Part shown: piece by piece, positions 21,587-32,669 of the stretch
How positions within the stretch are numbered: the first letter of the stretch is position 1
Layout: each line of letters starts with the position of its first letter
Program-made: the position numbers and the translations under genes
Assembly: GCF_002993285.1 (NCBI RefSeq)
Contig: NZ_CP027433.1
Location: 1,674,001 to 1,738,000, forward strand
DNA: 64,000 nucleotides
From: Gordonia iterans
Lineage (GTDB): Bacteria > Actinomycetota > Actinomycetes > Mycobacteriales > Mycobacteriaceae
Direction of reading: 5' to 3'
Notes under the pieces: generated by a model
What the model was told of the DNA's origin: nothing
Seen by the model: only the letters and a program-made list of their open reading frames with translations
Database searches by the model: none

Positions 21587-24500
21587 CCGGCTGCGCGATC
21601 CGGGTCGGCCTCCCGGCGCACCAGCGCGCTCCGCAGTCGGTCGGCGATCACGTCCACGTCGTCGGCGGAGAAGGCGGTGTCCGACCAGGTCAGCTCGGCC
21701 ACCAGCACCGACGCGCCGTCCTCGGAGTGCTCGATGCGGCCGTCCACCGTCAGCGGGTGGTCGACCGCCAGGTCCGGCGCAGGCGTCGTCCGCGTCCAGC
21801 GGGACTGCGGGACCGGCTGCCAGGGGTGCTCGCCGCGCAGGTCCATCGCGCCGAGGTAGTTGACCAGCGCTTGTGCGCGCGGCGACCGGGCCAGCAGCCG
21901 TGCGGTCCGCGGATTGCAGTAGCGGGCCAGGCCGTAGCCGTACTCCGGCGCGGCGAGCTGCTCGGCCAGCCTCGCGGCCGGATCGTCGGCGGCGGGGTCG
22001 TAGAGCACCGGCCACAGTGCGGTGAGCCACCCGACCGTCTCAGAGAGATCGTCCTCGACCAGATCGCGCCCGTGCCCCTCGACGTCGAGCAGGAACGGCG
22101 TGGCCGGCCCCCCGGGCGAGGTCTCGCGCCGCCACGCTTCGAGAGCGGTGGCCACGGCGGCGACGAACGACGTCGAGCCGGAGCCTTCGGCGAGATACCG
22201 ATCGGTCTGCTCCGCGCTGAGTCGTACCTCGGTGGTTCGCAGGTCGCCGTGCACGCCCGCGTCCGCGACCGGGCGGAGCGGAGCCGCCGGCCCCAGCAGC
22301 GCACGCCACCGCGAGGCCTCGGCGACCGTGGACGGCGCAGCCGCCAGCTCCGCGACGGCATCGGCGTACTGCGCGAAGCCGGTGATCGGCGGGGGCAGCG
22401 TCCCCGCCCGCCCGGCGGCCAGGTCCGCATCCACCGCGGCCAGGTCGTCGAGCAGGATCCGCCAGGAGACCGCATCGATCGCCAGATGATGCACGACGAG
22501 CACCAGCCACGCCCGGTCCGGGCCGAAGACCGCGGCCGCCTGCAGGCAGCCGGTCGCGGTCGGATCCAGCCGGGCGTGCACCCGGGCGGCGGTCTCGGCG
22601 AACTCCGCCTCGCCGGGCTCGTCGTGGAACCGGTGCACCGACAGCACGTCGGCGGCGATCGGCGCGACGGGCGCCGGCTGCACGGTCCAGACGCCGCCGG
22701 CGGCCGCCTGGACGCGCAGCCGGAGGGCCTCGTGCCGGGCGACGACCGCATCGAGGGCGGCCCTCACCCGGTCTGCGGTGCTGCCTGCGGGCAGGGCGAC
22801 GGTGATCGACTGCGCCAGGGACTGCCAGCGCCCGCTGCGGGCCGCGAGCTGAGCGGTGATCGGCGTCAGCGGCAGGGGACGGGTGCGCGCGTCGGCTGTC
22901 CGGGCGGTGTCTGCTCCGGCCGCACCGGCCGGCCGGGTCGCAGCGGCGACGGCCGCCACCGTGCGCTGCTCGAAGAGGTCTCGCACGTCGACCTCGAATC
23001 CGCGGCGCCGCAGTCGGTTGACGACGGTGATCGCCACGATGCTGTCGCCGCCGAGCGCGAAGAAGTCGTCGTCACGCGCTACCCGGGCGGCGTCGGTCAG
23101 CCGCAGGACCTCGCCGAAGACGTCGGCGACGGCGCTCTCGGCCTCGCCGACCGCCGCGTCGCCGGTTCCGGTGAGCACCGGGTCGGGCAGGGCGCGCCGA
23201 TCGAGCTTGCCGTTCGAGGTGACGGGGAGCCGGTCGAGCAGCATGAGCGTGGCGGGAACCAGGTGCGCGGGCAACTCGGACGCGACGGCGCTCAGCACCG
23301 ACTCGGGCGCGGGCGGGGCGCCGGATCCGGCGGGCACGCCGTAAGCGGCGAGCACGGTCCGGCCGTCGGCGGTGAGGTGGCCGACGACTACCGCTTGCCG
23401 CAGCGCACCCGTGGCCAGCAGCGCCTGTTCGATCTCACCGGGTTCGACGCGCTGGCCGCGCAGCTTGAGCTGCGCATCGCTGCGACCGGCGTACTCGAGC
23501 ACGCCGTCGGCGGTCCACCGCGCGACGTCGCCGGTCTGATACATCCGGCCGCCCCGCCCGTGGTCGCCGACCGTGAACGGTGAGGCGACGAAGCGCGTCG
23601 CGGTCAGACCCGGACGCCCGGCGTACCCGCGGGCGAGCTGGACCCCGGAGAGGTACAGGTCGCCCCACATGCCGACGGGCCGTTCAGCCAGATCGGGACC
23701 GAGCACGTGCAGTCCGGTGTTCCACACCGGGGCTCCGATCGGCACGACGGTCCCGGTCGTGTCGGTGACGTCGATCTCGGAGACGTCGACGGCGGCCTCG
23801 GTCGGACCGTACAGATTGTGCAGCCGGACCCCGCTCAGGCGCTCTCGCACGCCCTCGCGCAGCGGTGCGGTCAGCGCCTCTCCGGAGCACAGGATACGGC
23901 GCAGATCGGGGAACCGATCGCCGGTATCGGGTGCGGGGCAGGCCTCGTCCAGGAAGGTGCGCAGCAGTGACGGAACGAAGTGCACGGTGGTGACGCGGTG
24001 TTCGCGCAGCGTCGCGGCGATCGCCGCCGGATCCCGGTGCGCGCCCGGCTCGGCCACCACGACCGTCGCTCCGGCGATCAGCGGCCAGAACAGTTCCCAC
24101 ACCGAGACGTCGAAGCCGGTCGGCGTCTTGTGCAGGACGCGCTCGCCCGCGGTCAGGCCGTACCGGCTCTGCATCCAGAGCAACCGGTTCACGATCGCCC
24201 GATGCTCGACGACGACCGCCTTCGGGGTGCCGGTCGAGCCCGAGGTGTAGATCAGGTACGCGGCCCGGCGGTCGGGCAGCGTTTCCGGCGACGGCAGTGT
24301 TTCCACCGGTGCGCCGGCCGCCGTGCCCCGCGCATCCACGACCACCGTCGGGACGCCGCGGTAGCCGGCCGCCGGGTCGTCGGTCACCACCGCGGCCGGA
24401 CGCGCGTCGTCGAGGACGAACCGCCGCCGGTTCTCCGGATGATCCCGATCCAGCGGCAGATACGCCGCTCCCGCGCGTTGGGCGGCGAGCACCGCGACCA

Positions 24501-27500
24501 CGAGGGCCGCCGAGCGCGGCAGATCGACGGCGACCACGTCGTCGACGCCCACCCCGGCGGCGGCGAGCGCACCGGCCAGCGATTCGACCGCCTCGCTCAA
24601 TTCGGCGTAGGTGAGCGTGCTCCCGGAGGCGATCACGGCCGGCGAATCCGGAGCGGCCTGGGCCGCGCGGGCGACCAGCGTCGTCAGGTCCAGCCCGGCG
24701 GGCACCGGACGGCCGGTGGCGTTGGCGCGGGCGGTCAGGGCGCGATCGTCGTCGGTCAGCAGCTCGACGGCGCTGATCCGGGCGTCCGGATCGGCGGTCA
24801 TCGCCTCGAAGGCGTGGACGAGGAGGCCGGCCAGGCGCTCGACGGTGGGGGCGTCGAAGAGGTCGCACGCGTACTCGATCCGGCCGGAGATGCCCGGGCG
24901 GTCGGCGTGCTCCAGGAACTCGACGGTGAGATCGAACTTGGCTCCGCTGGGCGGCACGGGCTCGATCTGTGCGTCCAGCCCGGGGAAGTCCGGGTCCGGC
25001 ACTGGTCCCCGGTACTGGATCATGGTCTGGAACAAGGGATTCCGGCCGTACCTGCGGTCGGCTGCGGTCGCCTCGACGATCTCGGCGAAGGGCAGCATCT
25101 GGTGGTCCAGCGCGCGCAGGTCCTCGTCTTTGATGCGCGCGATCAACTCGGCGGCGGTCGGGTCGCCGTCGATCCTGGTCCGGAGGACGACGGTGTTGGT
25201 GAACATGCCGATCACCGATTCGAGTGCGGGATGGGTCCGGTTGGCGACCGGAGTGCCCAGCGTGACGTCGGTGGTGCCGCTGACCCGCGCCCAGACGGCG
25301 GCGACGGCCGCGTGGGCGATCATGAACGGGGTCGCGCCGGTGCGGCGCGCGAGCTCGCGGAGGCGGGCGCCGACCTCGTCGGACAGTCCGAACTCCACCA
25401 CCGCGCCGCGACCGGTGGGACGATCGGGCCGCGGCCGGTCGTACGGCAGCGGCAGCTCGTCCGGCGCGCCGGCGAGGACCTCCGCCCAGTGCCCGCGCTC
25501 GGCATCGCGCAGCGTGAGGCCGTCGGGCCCCGGACGGTCCAGCGTCTGTTCCTGCCACCGGGCCGCGTCGGCGAACTGGACCGCGGGGCCGTCCCCGGGG
25601 TCGGTCCCGGCGGTGTCGCTGTCGAGGACCCGCTGGTAGGTCTCGGCCAGTTCCCGGAACAGCAGCGGCGCACACCACTCGTCGGCGGCGATGTGGTGCA
25701 CCGTGAGCTGCAACAGCCAGTGGTCGTCGCCGAGGCGGGCTGCGTCGACCCGGAGCGGCGGTTCGGTGCCCAGGTCGAACGGCTGCTCGCGCCGGGCGGC
25801 GAGCGCGGCCCGGGCGTCGTCGGTGTGGACGGACATGCTCACCGGTGTGCCGACGGGAGCGATGTGCGCCCAGAGACCGGACTCCTCGCGCAGGCCGGTG
25901 CGCAGTGCTTCGTGCCGGTCGGCCAGGCGCTGCACCGCGACGCCGAGTGCTTCGACGTCCAGGGGCCCGCGCAGGGATACCGCGAACGGAAGGTTGTAGG
26001 CGGCCGCTCCGGGGGTGCTGTCGGTGGCTCGCATCACCTGCTCGGCCGACCAGACGCTGCGCTGAGTGGCGCTGGCGGGCAACGGATCCGGGCGTGCGGA
26101 CGGCAGCTCCAGGGGCGTGTCGTCGGTCGGCCGGGCCGCACGTCGGTCGAGTTCGGCGGCGAGCGCGGTCACCGTCGGGTGCTCGAAGACGGTGCGCACG
26201 GTCAGCGGAATCTCGTGCTCGGCGGTGAGCCGATGGACCAGCCGGGTCGCCAACAGCGAATGCCCGCCGAGGCCGAAGAAGTCGTCGTCGCGGCCCACCG
26301 ACTCCAGCCCGAGCAGGTCGGCGAAGAGCGCCGCGACCGCGGTCTCGGTGTCGGTGCGCGGACGCTGATCAGTCGCCGGTGCGACGCGGCGCGGATCGGG
26401 CAGGGCGCGCCGGTCGACCTTGCCGTTCGGCAGGGTCGGCAACGCGTCGCGGATCACCACGGTGGGCACCTGGTAGGAAGGCAGCCGCGCGGCGAGTTGC
26501 CGGTGGATGCGGTCGACGTCGAGGGCGGCCGCGTCGTCGTGGGCCGTCGCGTATGCCCAGAGGGTGTGCGAACCGGTGGCGTCCGGACGGGCGAACACCA
26601 CCGCCGAGGCGATGCCCGGGACCTCGCGCAAGGCGGCCTCGACCCCGACGGTCTCGACTCGATGACCCCGGATCTTCACCTGGCCGTCGGTGCGTCCGTG
26701 GAATTCCAGACCGCCGTCGGGGCCCCAGCACCCGAGGTCGCCGGTGCGGTACAGGCGACCGGGTCCGAAGGGATTCGCGACGAAGCGTGCGGCGGTCAGC
26801 GCCGGCCTGCCCAGATAGCCTCGGGCGAGCTGACCGCCGGACGCGTACACCTCGCCGACCGTGCCGGGCGGCACCGGGCGGAGGAGCTCGTCCAGCAAGA
26901 CGATCTGGGTGCCGGGGACCGGTCGGCCGACCGGCGCCGGGCCGGACGAGTCGTCGCCCTCGCCGGCGAGCTCGGCGACGGTCACGTCGCCGGCCACTTC
27001 GGACGACCCGTAGGAGTTGACGATCTGCGCGCGGGGTGACGCGGCCCGGACGGCGCGCACCACGTCGTCGCTCAGCGGTTCGCCCGACAGCACCCACCGG
27101 GTGACGGGGGCACAGGCCTCCGGCGCGACCGCGGCGAGCGTCAGGGCCAGCGACGGCACCGCGGTGACCTGCGCGATGCGATGCCGGGTCAGCAGCTCGG
27201 CGTGCGCGGCCGGGTCGGTCCGCTCGGCATCGGTGGCGACCACCATCCGGGCGCCTGCGGCGTAGGCCCCCAACAGCTCGGTGAGCCCGTCGATGAACGC
27301 GAATGAGCTCTTCAGCAGGCGGGCGTCGCCGGAGGCGGCGGGCCAGGCGCGCGCCGCCCACGACAGCCGGGCGGCCAGGCCGTCCAGGGTTCCGGCGACG
27401 GCCTTGGGGCGTCCCGTGGATCCGGAGGTGTAGACCAGATAGGCCAGGTGGGAGCCGTGCGCCGCGCTCCGGTCCGGGGGCGGCGCGGCGGGCCCTCGTT

Positions 27501-29328
27501 CGTCGGGTGCTCGTTCGTCGGGTGCTCGTTCGTCGGGTGCTCGTTCGTCGAGTGCTCGTCCGTCGAGTGCTGGGTTGTCGAGTCGGGTGTCGGTCGGCCC
27601 CGTGTCGTCGTCGATCAGCAACCGGGTGGCGGCGTGCGCCGGTACCGCTGCGCCGGCGGTGGTGACGATCGCGGCGGGATCGGCGTCGGCGACGATGAAC
27701 TCCAGGAGGTCCGGCGGGTACTCCAGATCGAGCGGCAGCACGGCTGCCCCGGCGCGCAGGGTCGCCAGAATCGCGGTCACCGCAGCGATGCCACGCGGCA
27801 GGGCGACGGCGACGATCGCGTCGGGTCCCGCCCCCGCCCGGCTCAGACGGGCGGCGAGCGCGTCGATCCGCATCTCCAGCTCGGTCGCCGACAGTGCGGT
27901 CCCGCCGCTCTCGACCGCCGCCTCCGTCGCGTTCCGGTGCGCGGGGACGAGTGCGGCATCGAGGTCTGCGGCCGTTTCTGCTGCTCCGGAGCCCAGCGCA
28001 AGGACAGCGTCGAGGGCGCCGGTGTCGAGCATCGAGAGCGCGGAGACGGTGATCGCCGGGCGGTCGGCGATCAGATTCAGCACCCCGACCAGGGCGTCGG
28101 CCAGGCGTCCTGCGCGTTCGGGACTCACCGCGCTCGGCAGGTGGTGCAGTCGGATCTCCAGGTGCGGCTGGACGATCACCTGGACGGTCAGCGGGTAGTG
28201 AGTCGAGTCGCGCGGGGCGATCTCGATGATCTCCAGTCCGCTCGCCGCCACGGCTTCTTGCAGGGCCGACGACGATGCCGGGTGGTTCTCGACCACCAGC
28301 AGGGTGTCGAACAGCTCACCGGCACCGATCGACCGCGCGATGGCCGGCAGGCCCACCCAGTGGTCGGCCAGCACGGTCGCTTGTTCGCGCTGGAGGGTCG
28401 CGGCCACGTCGAGCAGCTCCTGCCCGCCCGCTGCCCGCACCCGGATCGGGATCGCGCCGATCGTCATCCCGATGAGGCGTTCGGCGCCGTCGAACTCGGG
28501 GCTGCGGCCCGATACCGTGGCACCGAAGACCACGTCGGAGCGTCCGGTCTCCATTCCCAGGACGACGCCCCACGCGGTCTGGATCAGCGTGCCCACGGTG
28601 AGACCGGCCGCGCGGGCCCGGGCGGACAGCCGGTCGCCGAAGTCGCCCGGGCAGCCGACTCGCCGCTCGGCCGGTCGCGCGCCGAGGGCCGGGGCGCCGG
28701 ACGCGGAGATCAGCGTGGCCGCCGCACCGTCGAGCACTCGCTGCCAGCGCGCCAGGGCGGCTCCGGCGTCCTGGGCGTCGAGCCAGGCCAGGTAGTCGCG
28801 GAAGGATCGGACGGGAGGCAGGCCGTCGGCGGCACCGCCGGCGCCGTAGGCCAGCAGGATCTCCCGGAACAGCAGGGGCGACGACCATCCGTCGAGGATG
28901 AGGTGATGGTGGGTGAACAGCAGCCGCCACTGGTCGTCGGCGAATCGCCCCAGCGTCAGCCTGAGCAGCGGGGGAGTGGTGAGGTCGAAGCGCTCGTCCC
29001 GCGCGGCGGCGGCGATCGCCGACCAGCGGCGGGCTGCGGAGCCGTGATCGAGTGCGGCGAGATCCTCGAACGCCCAGCCGATCTCGGCGCCGTCGAGCAC
29101 CAGGGCCACGGGCATGCCGTTCTTGCGGCGCCGGAAGCCGGCGCGGAGGTTCCGGTGTCGCTCGAATACGGCCTGCGCGCTGCGGTGAAGACGCTCGGGG
29201 TCGAGGTCGCCGGCGAGTCCGATGTCGGCCTGGACCGTGTACGGGTCGGGCCCGTCCGGGTTCAGGGAGGAGGCGTACAACAGGCCGTCCTGCACGGGGG
29301 TGAGCGGCATGATCTCAGCGAGTTTCAT
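21583..29328 (-). CDS. NRPS 3: C-A-T-C-A(Ser)-T-E
   Basis: This is a 2581-aa two-module synthetase. C1 has [12 protein letters not shown] (near 143). A1 has [13 protein letters not shown], but YGSSE replaces the usual YGPTE, and the pocket ([13 protein letters not shown]) aligns poorly, so its substrate is unassigned. T1 has LGGHS (near 1020). C2 has HHIAADEWC (near 1213). A2 has [13 protein letters not shown], and its by-eye code DVWHLSLVDK is the classical serine code. T2 has LGGDS (near 2093), followed by an E domain with [10 protein letters not shown] and DVEGHGRD, giving D-Ser. There is no thioesterase, so the chain must pass to another protein. A 15-bp in-frame repeat (DERAP units) lies upstream of the A1 core. 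The ATG at 29328 matches the usual start of such C domains ([10 protein letters not shown]); its ribosome site is weak. Confidence 0.93.
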   Translation of the reverse strand: MKLAEIMPLTPVQDGLLYASSLNPDGPDPYTVQADIGLAGDLDPERLHRSAQAVFERHRNLRAGFRRRKNGMPVALVLDGAEIGWAFEDLAALDHGSAARRWSAIAAAARDERFDLTTPPLLRLTLGRFADDQWRLLFTHHHLILDGWSSPLLFREILLAYGAGGAADGLPPVRSFRDYLAWLDAQDAGAALARWQRVLDGAAATLISASGAPALGARPAERRVGCPGDFGDRLSARARAAGLTVGTLIQTAWGVVLGMETGRSDVVFGATVSGRSPEFDGAERLIGMTIGAIPIRVRAAGGQELLDVAATLQREQATVLADHWVGLPAIARSIGAGELFDTLLVVENHPASSSALQEAVAASGLEIIEIAPRDSTHYPLTVQVIVQPHLEIRLHHLPSAVSPERAGRLADALVGVLNLIADRPAITVSALSMLDTGALDAVLALGSGAAETAADLDAALVPAHRNATEAAVESGGTALSATELEMRIDALAARLSRAGAGPDAIVAVALPRGIAAVTAILATLRAGAAVLPLDLEYPPDLLEFIVADADPAAIVTTAGAAVPAHAATRLLIDDDTGPTDTRLDNPALDGRALDERAPDERAPDERAPDERGPAAPPPDRSAAHGSHLAYLVYTSGSTGRPKAVAGTLDGLAARLSWAARAWPAASGDARLLKSSFAFIDGLTELLGAYAAGARMVVATDAERTDPAAHAELLTRHRIAQVTAVPSLALTLAAVAPEACAPVTRWVLSGEPLSDDVVRAVRAASPRAQIVNSYGSSEVAGDVTVAELAGEGDDSSGPAPVGRPVPGTQIVLLDELLRPVPPGTVGEVYASGGQLARGYLGRPALTAARFVANPFGPGRLYRTGDLGCWGPDGGLEFHGRTDGQVKIRGHRVETVGVEAALREVPGIASAVVFARPDATGSHTLWAYATAHDDAAALDVDRIHRQLAARLPSYQVPTVVIRDALPTLPNGKVDRRALPDPRRVAPATDQRPRTDTETAVAALFADLLGLESVGRDDDFFGLGGHSLLATRLVHRLTAEHEIPLTVRTVFEHPTVTALAAELDRRAARPTDDTPLELPSARPDPLPASATQRSVWSAEQVMRATDSTPGAAAYNLPFAVSLRGPLDVEALGVAVQRLADRHEALRTGLREESGLWAHIAPVGTPVSMSVHTDDARAALAARREQPFDLGTEPPLRVDAARLGDDHWLLQLTVHHIAADEWCAPLLFRELAETYQRVLDSDTAGTDPGDGPAVQFADAARWQEQTLDRPGPDGLTLRDAERGHWAEVLAGAPDELPLPYDRPRPDRPTGRGAVVEFGLSDEVGARLRELARRTGATPFMIAHAAVAAVWARVSGTTDVTLGTPVANRTHPALESVIGMFTNTVVLRTRIDGDPTAAELIARIKDEDLRALDHQMLPFAEIVEATAADRRYGRNPLFQTMIQYRGPVPDPDFPGLDAQIEPVPPSGAKFDLTVEFLEHADRPGISGRIEYACDLFDAPTVERLAGLLVHAFEAMTADPDARISAVELLTDDDRALTARANATGRPVPAGLDLTTLVARAAQAAPDSPAVIASGSTLTYAELSEAVESLAGALAAAGVGVDDVVAVDLPRSAALVVAVLAAQRAGAAYLPLDRDHPENRRRFVLDDARPAAVVTDDPAAGYRGVPTVVVDARGTAAGAPVETLPSPETLPDRRAAYLIYTSGSTGTPKAVVVEHRAIVNRLLWMQSRYGLTAGERVLHKTPTGFDVSVWELFWPLIAGATVVVAEPGAHRDPAAIAATLREHRVTTVHFVPSLLRTFLDEACPAPDTGDRFPDLRRILCSGEALTAPLREGVRERLSGVRLHNLYGPTEAAVDVSEIDVTDTTGTVVPIGAPVWNTGLHVLGPDLAERPVGMWGDLYLSGVQLARGYAGRPGLTATRFVASPFTVGDHGRGGRMYQTGDVARWTADGVLEYAGRSDAQLKLRGQRVEPGEIEQALLATGALRQAVVVGHLTADGRTVLAAYGVPAGSGAPPAPESVLSAVASELPAHLVPATLMLLDRLPVTSNGKLDRRALPDPVLTGTGDAAVGEAESAVADVFGEVLRLTDAARVARDDDFFALGGDSIVAITVVNRLRRRGFEVDVRDLFEQRTVAAVAAATRPAGAAGADTARTADARTRPLPLTPITAQLAARSGRWQSLAQSITVALPAGSTADRVRAALDAVVARHEALRLRVQAAAGGVWTVQPAPVAPIAADVLSVHRFHDEPGEAEFAETAARVHARLDPTATGCLQAAAVFGPDRAWLVLVVHHLAIDAVSWRILLDDLAAVDADLAAGRAGTLPPPITGFAQYADAVAELAAAPSTVAEASRWRALLGPAAPLRPVADAGVHGDLRTTEVRLSAEQTDRYLAEGSGSTSFVAAVATALEAWRRETSPGGPATPFLLDVEGHGRDLVEDDLSETVGWLTALWPVLYDPAADDPAARLAEQLAAPEYGYGLARYCNPRTARLLARSPRAQALVNYLGAMDLRGEHPWQPVPQSRWTRTTPAPDLAVDHPLTVDGRIEHSEDGASVLVAELTWSDTAFSADDVDVIADRLRSALVRREADPDRAAG
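27496..27580. repeat. In-frame 15-bp repeat in NRPS3 A1 domain
   Basis: GGGTGCTCGTTCGTC-type 15-bp units repeat about five to six times. They encode DERAP pentapeptides (about residues 582-611) just upstream of the A3 core motif of the first adenylation domain. The period is a multiple of three, and drift appears in the outer copies (DGRAL, DNPAL). Confidence 0.9.
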
Positions 29329-29435
29329 GGTCGATCCGTCGCATTCCTGTTCAGTCGGCCTCGTTCGGTGCGGAGCCGATGCGGTGCCGGCACGGGTGAT
29401 CCCGGCCCCGGTCCGACGCGCGTGACAGCTCCATT

Positions 29436-29454
29436 TAAGGTAAGCATTACCGAA
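29436..29454. promoter_or_regulatory. IdeR/DmdR iron box between NRPS3 and the FecCD transporter
   Basis: TAAGGTAAGCATTACCGAA matches 14 of 19 consensus positions. It sits in the divergent region, 108 bp from the NRPS3 start and 109 bp from the permease start, and probably controls both directions. Confidence 0.8.
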
Positions 29455-29562
29455 CTGTTTGTAGGGCATCGGGGGCCGGTGATCCGAGCCACAGGTGCGA
29501 GGGAAGTGGAGACCGGGAATGGAGACCCGGGGAGTGGAGACCGGAGTGCGCCAGGTGCACAC

Positions 29563-30633
29563 ATGACCGCCGCTGCCGTCGAGGCCGCGGACCGGGCAGA
29601 GCCGGGCGCGCACCCGGCGGACGCGGGGGTGGCCCGTACCAACGCCCGCCGCGCGGCGGGCGTCGTGGTGCTGCTCGCCGTCCTGGCGGGTGTGATGTTC
29701 GCCAGCGTCCTGGTCGGATCGCAGCACATCCCGCTCAGCACCGTCTGGGACGGTATCGCGCATTTCGACCCGCTCAGCGTCGACCACAACTCGGTGCGGG
29801 CCCGCGTCTCGCGGACCGTTCTGGGTGTGCTCGTCGGCCTGGCCCTGGGTGTCTCCGGTGCGCTGATTCAGGCGATGACCCGCAATCCGCTGGCCGATCC
29901 GGGCATCCTGGGTGTCAATGCCGGTGCCGCGTTCTTCGTCGCCCTGGCCGTCGGCCTGTTCGGATTCACCACCATTTGGACCAACATCTGGTTCGCCTTA
30001 CTCGGCGCGATCCTGGCCACCTCACTGGTGTACCTGGTCGGCTCTCGCGGCGTCGCCGGGGCGACTCCTGTCCGGCTCACCCTGGCCGGCGTGGCGGTCA
30101 GTGCCCTGCTCGGCGGCATCACGGTCGGCCTGATGCTGGTCGATCCGGTGGCCTTCGACCAGATGCGCTTCTGGAGCGCGGGATCGATCGCCGGGCGGCC
30201 GCTCGACGCCCCGCTGGCCATCGCGCCCTTCCTGATCGTCGGGGTGGCGCTGGCGGCCGTGGTGGCGCGGTCCCTCAACGCCGTCGCCCTCGGCGACGAC
30301 CTGGCGCGGTCGCTCGGCGCCGACGTCGTCCGCACCAGGGTGCTCGGCGTCGTGGCGGTGACGCTGCTCTGCGGCGCGGCGACTGCGGCCGCCGGACCGA
30401 TCGGCTTCGTCGGATTGATGATCCCGCACGTGTGCCGGTGGATCGTCGGCCCGGAGCAGCGCTGGATCCTGCTGTACACCCTGGTAGCCGCGCCGATCCT
30501 GCTCCTGGTCGCCGACATCCTGGCCCGCGTGGTGCTCGAGCGCAACGAACTGCCCGTCGGAGTGGTCACCGCCTTTGTGGGCGCGCCGGTCCTCATCGCC
30601 CTGGTCCGCCGCAGCAAGGCGAGCGGCCTGTGA
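29563..30633 (+). CDS. FecCD-family ferric-siderophore permease, subunit 1
   Basis: This 356-aa integral membrane permease of the FepD/FecD type forms half of the import channel. After a hydrophilic N-terminus it has about ten transmembrane helices. Family motifs include [31 protein letters not shown] and [20 protein letters not shown], and the C-terminal [18 protein letters not shown]. The ATG at 29563 is the most downstream start that keeps the whole permease; upstream GTG codons are possible. The next permease gene starts inside its stop (GTGA). An iron box lies 109 bp upstream. Confidence 0.93.
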   Translation: MTAAAVEAADRAEPGAHPADAGVARTNARRAAGVVVLLAVLAGVMFASVLVGSQHIPLSTVWDGIAHFDPLSVDHNSVRARVSRTVLGVLVGLALGVSGALIQAMTRNPLADPGILGVNAGAAFFVALAVGLFGFTTIWTNIWFALLGAILATSLVYLVGSRGVAGATPVRLTLAGVAVSALLGGITVGLMLVDPVAFDQMRFWSAGSIAGRPLDAPLAIAPFLIVGVALAAVVARSLNAVALGDDLARSLGADVVRTRVLGVVAVTLLCGAATAAAGPIGFVGLMIPHVCRWIVGPEQRWILLYTLVAAPILLLVADILARVVLERNELPVGVVTAFVGAPVLIALVRRSKASGL

Positions 30634-31685
30634 ATCGGGTGCAGTTCGGGCGGCCGATGGCCGTCGTCCAGGCCGCGGACGGCCGGTTCTCCGGACGTGT
30701 GGACATCCGGGTGACAGTGGTGGTCCTGGTGCTGGCGATGCTGACCTTCGCCACCCTGATCGCCGCGCTGATGATCGGCGACTACCAGATTCCGGTGGAT
30801 CGGGTGCTCGTCACGCTCTTCGGGGAGGGGACGCCGCGCGAAGAGTACGTGATGGGCCGGCGACTGCCGCGGGCGCTGCTGGCCGTTCTGCTCGGCGCCG
30901 CGCTCGGCATCAGCGGCGCCGTCATCCAGTCGCTCACCCGCAATCCGCTGGGCAGCCCCGACGTGATCGGCTTCAACACCGGCGCGTACACGGGCGCGCT
31001 GCTGGTGATCGTCGTCTTCGGCGGCGGCACAAGCTATCTCGGCACCTCGACCGGGGCGTTGATCGGCGGCATCGGCACCGCCCTCGCGGTCTACGTCCTG
31101 GCCTTCACACAGGGCGTGCAGGGCTTCCGGCTGATCGTCGTGGGAATCGGCGTGAGCGCCATGCTGGCGTCGTTGAACACCTGGCTCATCCTGACCGCGG
31201 ACCTGGACACGGCGATGGCGGCGGCTGCCTGGGGTGCGGGCACCCTGCAGGGCGAGGACAACGCGAGCAAGGTGTGGATCGTCGCGCTGGTGATGGCAGT
31301 GGCGCTGGCCCTGCTGATCCCGTTCGCCGTCCGGATGAAGATCCTGGAGATGGGCGACGACGCCGCCGCAGCGCTCGGGGTTCGGCCCGAGCGGACCCGG
31401 TTGGCGCTGCTGGTGCTCGGCGTCAGTCTGACCGCGCTGGCCACCGCGGCGGCCGGGCCGATCGCGTTCGTGGCGCTGGCGGCGCCGCAGCTGGCCAAGC
31501 GGCTCACCGGGTCGGCCGGAGTCGCGATGGTCCCGGCCGCGGTGATGGGCGCCGTGCTGTTGTCGGTCTCGGACCTGGCGGCGCAGTGGCTGTTCCCGAA
31601 GCAGCTCCCGGTGGGCGTCGTGACCGTCTCGATCGGCGGCCTGTACCTGGTGTGGCTGATCGCCAGGGAGACCAAGAAGAACTGA
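30630..31685 (+). CDS. FecCD-family ferric-siderophore permease, subunit 2
   Basis: This is the 351-aa partner permease (FepG-like). It has LGAALGISGAVIQSLTRNPLGSPDVIGFNTGA and AAGPIAFVALAAPQLAKRLTG, the paired FecCD signatures, and about ten membrane helices. The GTG at 30630 overlaps the previous stop by 4 nt; an ATG nine codons later is an alternative. The two permeases are paralogous and should form a heterodimer with the ATPase encoded next. Confidence 0.93.
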   Translation: MNRVQFGRPMAVVQAADGRFSGRVDIRVTVVVLVLAMLTFATLIAALMIGDYQIPVDRVLVTLFGEGTPREEYVMGRRLPRALLAVLLGAALGISGAVIQSLTRNPLGSPDVIGFNTGAYTGALLVIVVFGGGTSYLGTSTGALIGGIGTALAVYVLAFTQGVQGFRLIVVGIGVSAMLASLNTWLILTADLDTAMAAAAWGAGTLQGEDNASKVWIVALVMAVALALLIPFAVRMKILEMGDDAAAALGVRPERTRLALLVLGVSLTALATAAAGPIAFVALAAPQLAKRLTGSAGVAMVPAAVMGAVLLSVSDLAAQWLFPKQLPVGVVTVSIGGLYLVWLIARETKKN

Positions 31686-31686
31686 C

Positions 31687-32538
31687 ATGTCGAAGGTGAA
31701 CAGGATGAAGACGAGCTGGTTCGGGCGGTCGGCGTACGTGCCCCCGCCGGTCGCCGACGGTCCGCGGCTGGTCGCCGAGGAAGTGACCCTCGGTTACGAC
31801 AAGCGGGTGATCAGCAGCGACCTCAGCGTCGAGATCCCGGACGGCTCGTTCACGGTGATCATCGGGCCGAACGCCTGCGGCAAGTCCACCCTGCTGCGTG
31901 CGCTGTCGCGGTTGCTGCCGCCGGAGAAGGGCTCGGTGCTGCTCGACGGCGCCGAGATCGCCTCGCTGCCGGCCAAAGAGGTCGCGCGCAGGCTCGGACT
32001 GCTGCCGCAGACTTCCACCGCCCCCGACGGCATCCGGGTGGCGGATCTGGTGGCGCGCGGCCGGTTCCCGCACCAGAGCCTGATCCGGCAATGGTCGGCG
32101 GACGACGAGACCGCCGTCGCCGAGGCGATGGCATCGACCCGGGTCGATGCGCTCTCCGGGCGCCTCGTGGACGAACTTTCCGGCGGCCAGCGGCAGCGAG
32201 TATGGATCGCGATGGTGCTGGCGCAGCAGACGCCGCTGGTGCTGCTCGACGAACCGACGACCTATCTGGACATCGCGCACCAGATCGAACTGCTCGACCT
32301 GTGCGCCGAGCTCAACCGGAGCGGCCGCACCCTGGTCGCGGTGCTGCACGACCTGAACCATGCGTTCCGCTACGCCGATCACCTGGTCGTGATGAAGGAC
32401 GGCGCGATCGTCGCCCAGGGCGCTCCGGGGGAGATCGTCGACGCGGCGCTGATCGACGAGGTGTTCTCTCTCCCGTGCCGGATCATCGACGACCCGGAGT
32501 CCCACACCCCGCTCGTCGTGCCCAGAGTCCGGCGCTGA
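31687..32538 (+). CDS. Ferric-siderophore ABC transporter ATPase (FepC-like)
   Basis: This 283-aa cytoplasmic ATPase powers the import complex. It has Walker A GPNACGKST, signature LSGGQRQRVWIAM, Walker B LVLLDEPTTYLD and the switch His in VLHDLNHAF. The first 27 residues are extra compared with FepC. It starts 1 nt after the second permease stop, so the three transport genes form one operon. It is convergent with the lipase-like gene. Confidence 0.95.
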   Translation: MSKVNRMKTSWFGRSAYVPPPVADGPRLVAEEVTLGYDKRVISSDLSVEIPDGSFTVIIGPNACGKSTLLRALSRLLPPEKGSVLLDGAEIASLPAKEVARRLGLLPQTSTAPDGIRVADLVARGRFPHQSLIRQWSADDETAVAEAMASTRVDALSGRLVDELSGGQRQRVWIAMVLAQQTPLVLLDEPTTYLDIAHQIELLDLCAELNRSGRTLVAVLHDLNHAFRYADHLVVMKDGAIVAQGAPGEIVDAALIDEVFSLPCRIIDDPESHTPLVVPRVRR

Positions 32539-32605
32539 CCTCGCGCGATCGAGCTGCCCTCCGCTGATCGAGCGCTTCTTCGCTGATCGAGCGGAGTCGA
32601 GATCC

Positions 32606-32651
32606 ACGACGGCCGGGCGAGAAGAGTGATCCCCTCGCCGGGCCGCCGTCG
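32606..32651. terminator. Bidirectional terminator candidate
   Basis: An imperfect inverted repeat (GACGGC plus GGGCGAG on the left, CTCGCCGGGC plus GCCGTC on the right) flanks a short loop between two convergent genes. There is no T-tract. The preceding 32560-32605 holds two degenerate copies of a GCTGATCGAGCG repeat. Confidence 0.5.
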
Positions 32652-32669
32652 TCACCGATCAGACCCGGC

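Noticed and set aside
29868..31688. 606-codon minus-strand open frame over the FecCD genes
   Set aside because: It is antisense to two clearly membrane-coding permease genes and has an Arg/His/Gln-rich shadow composition.
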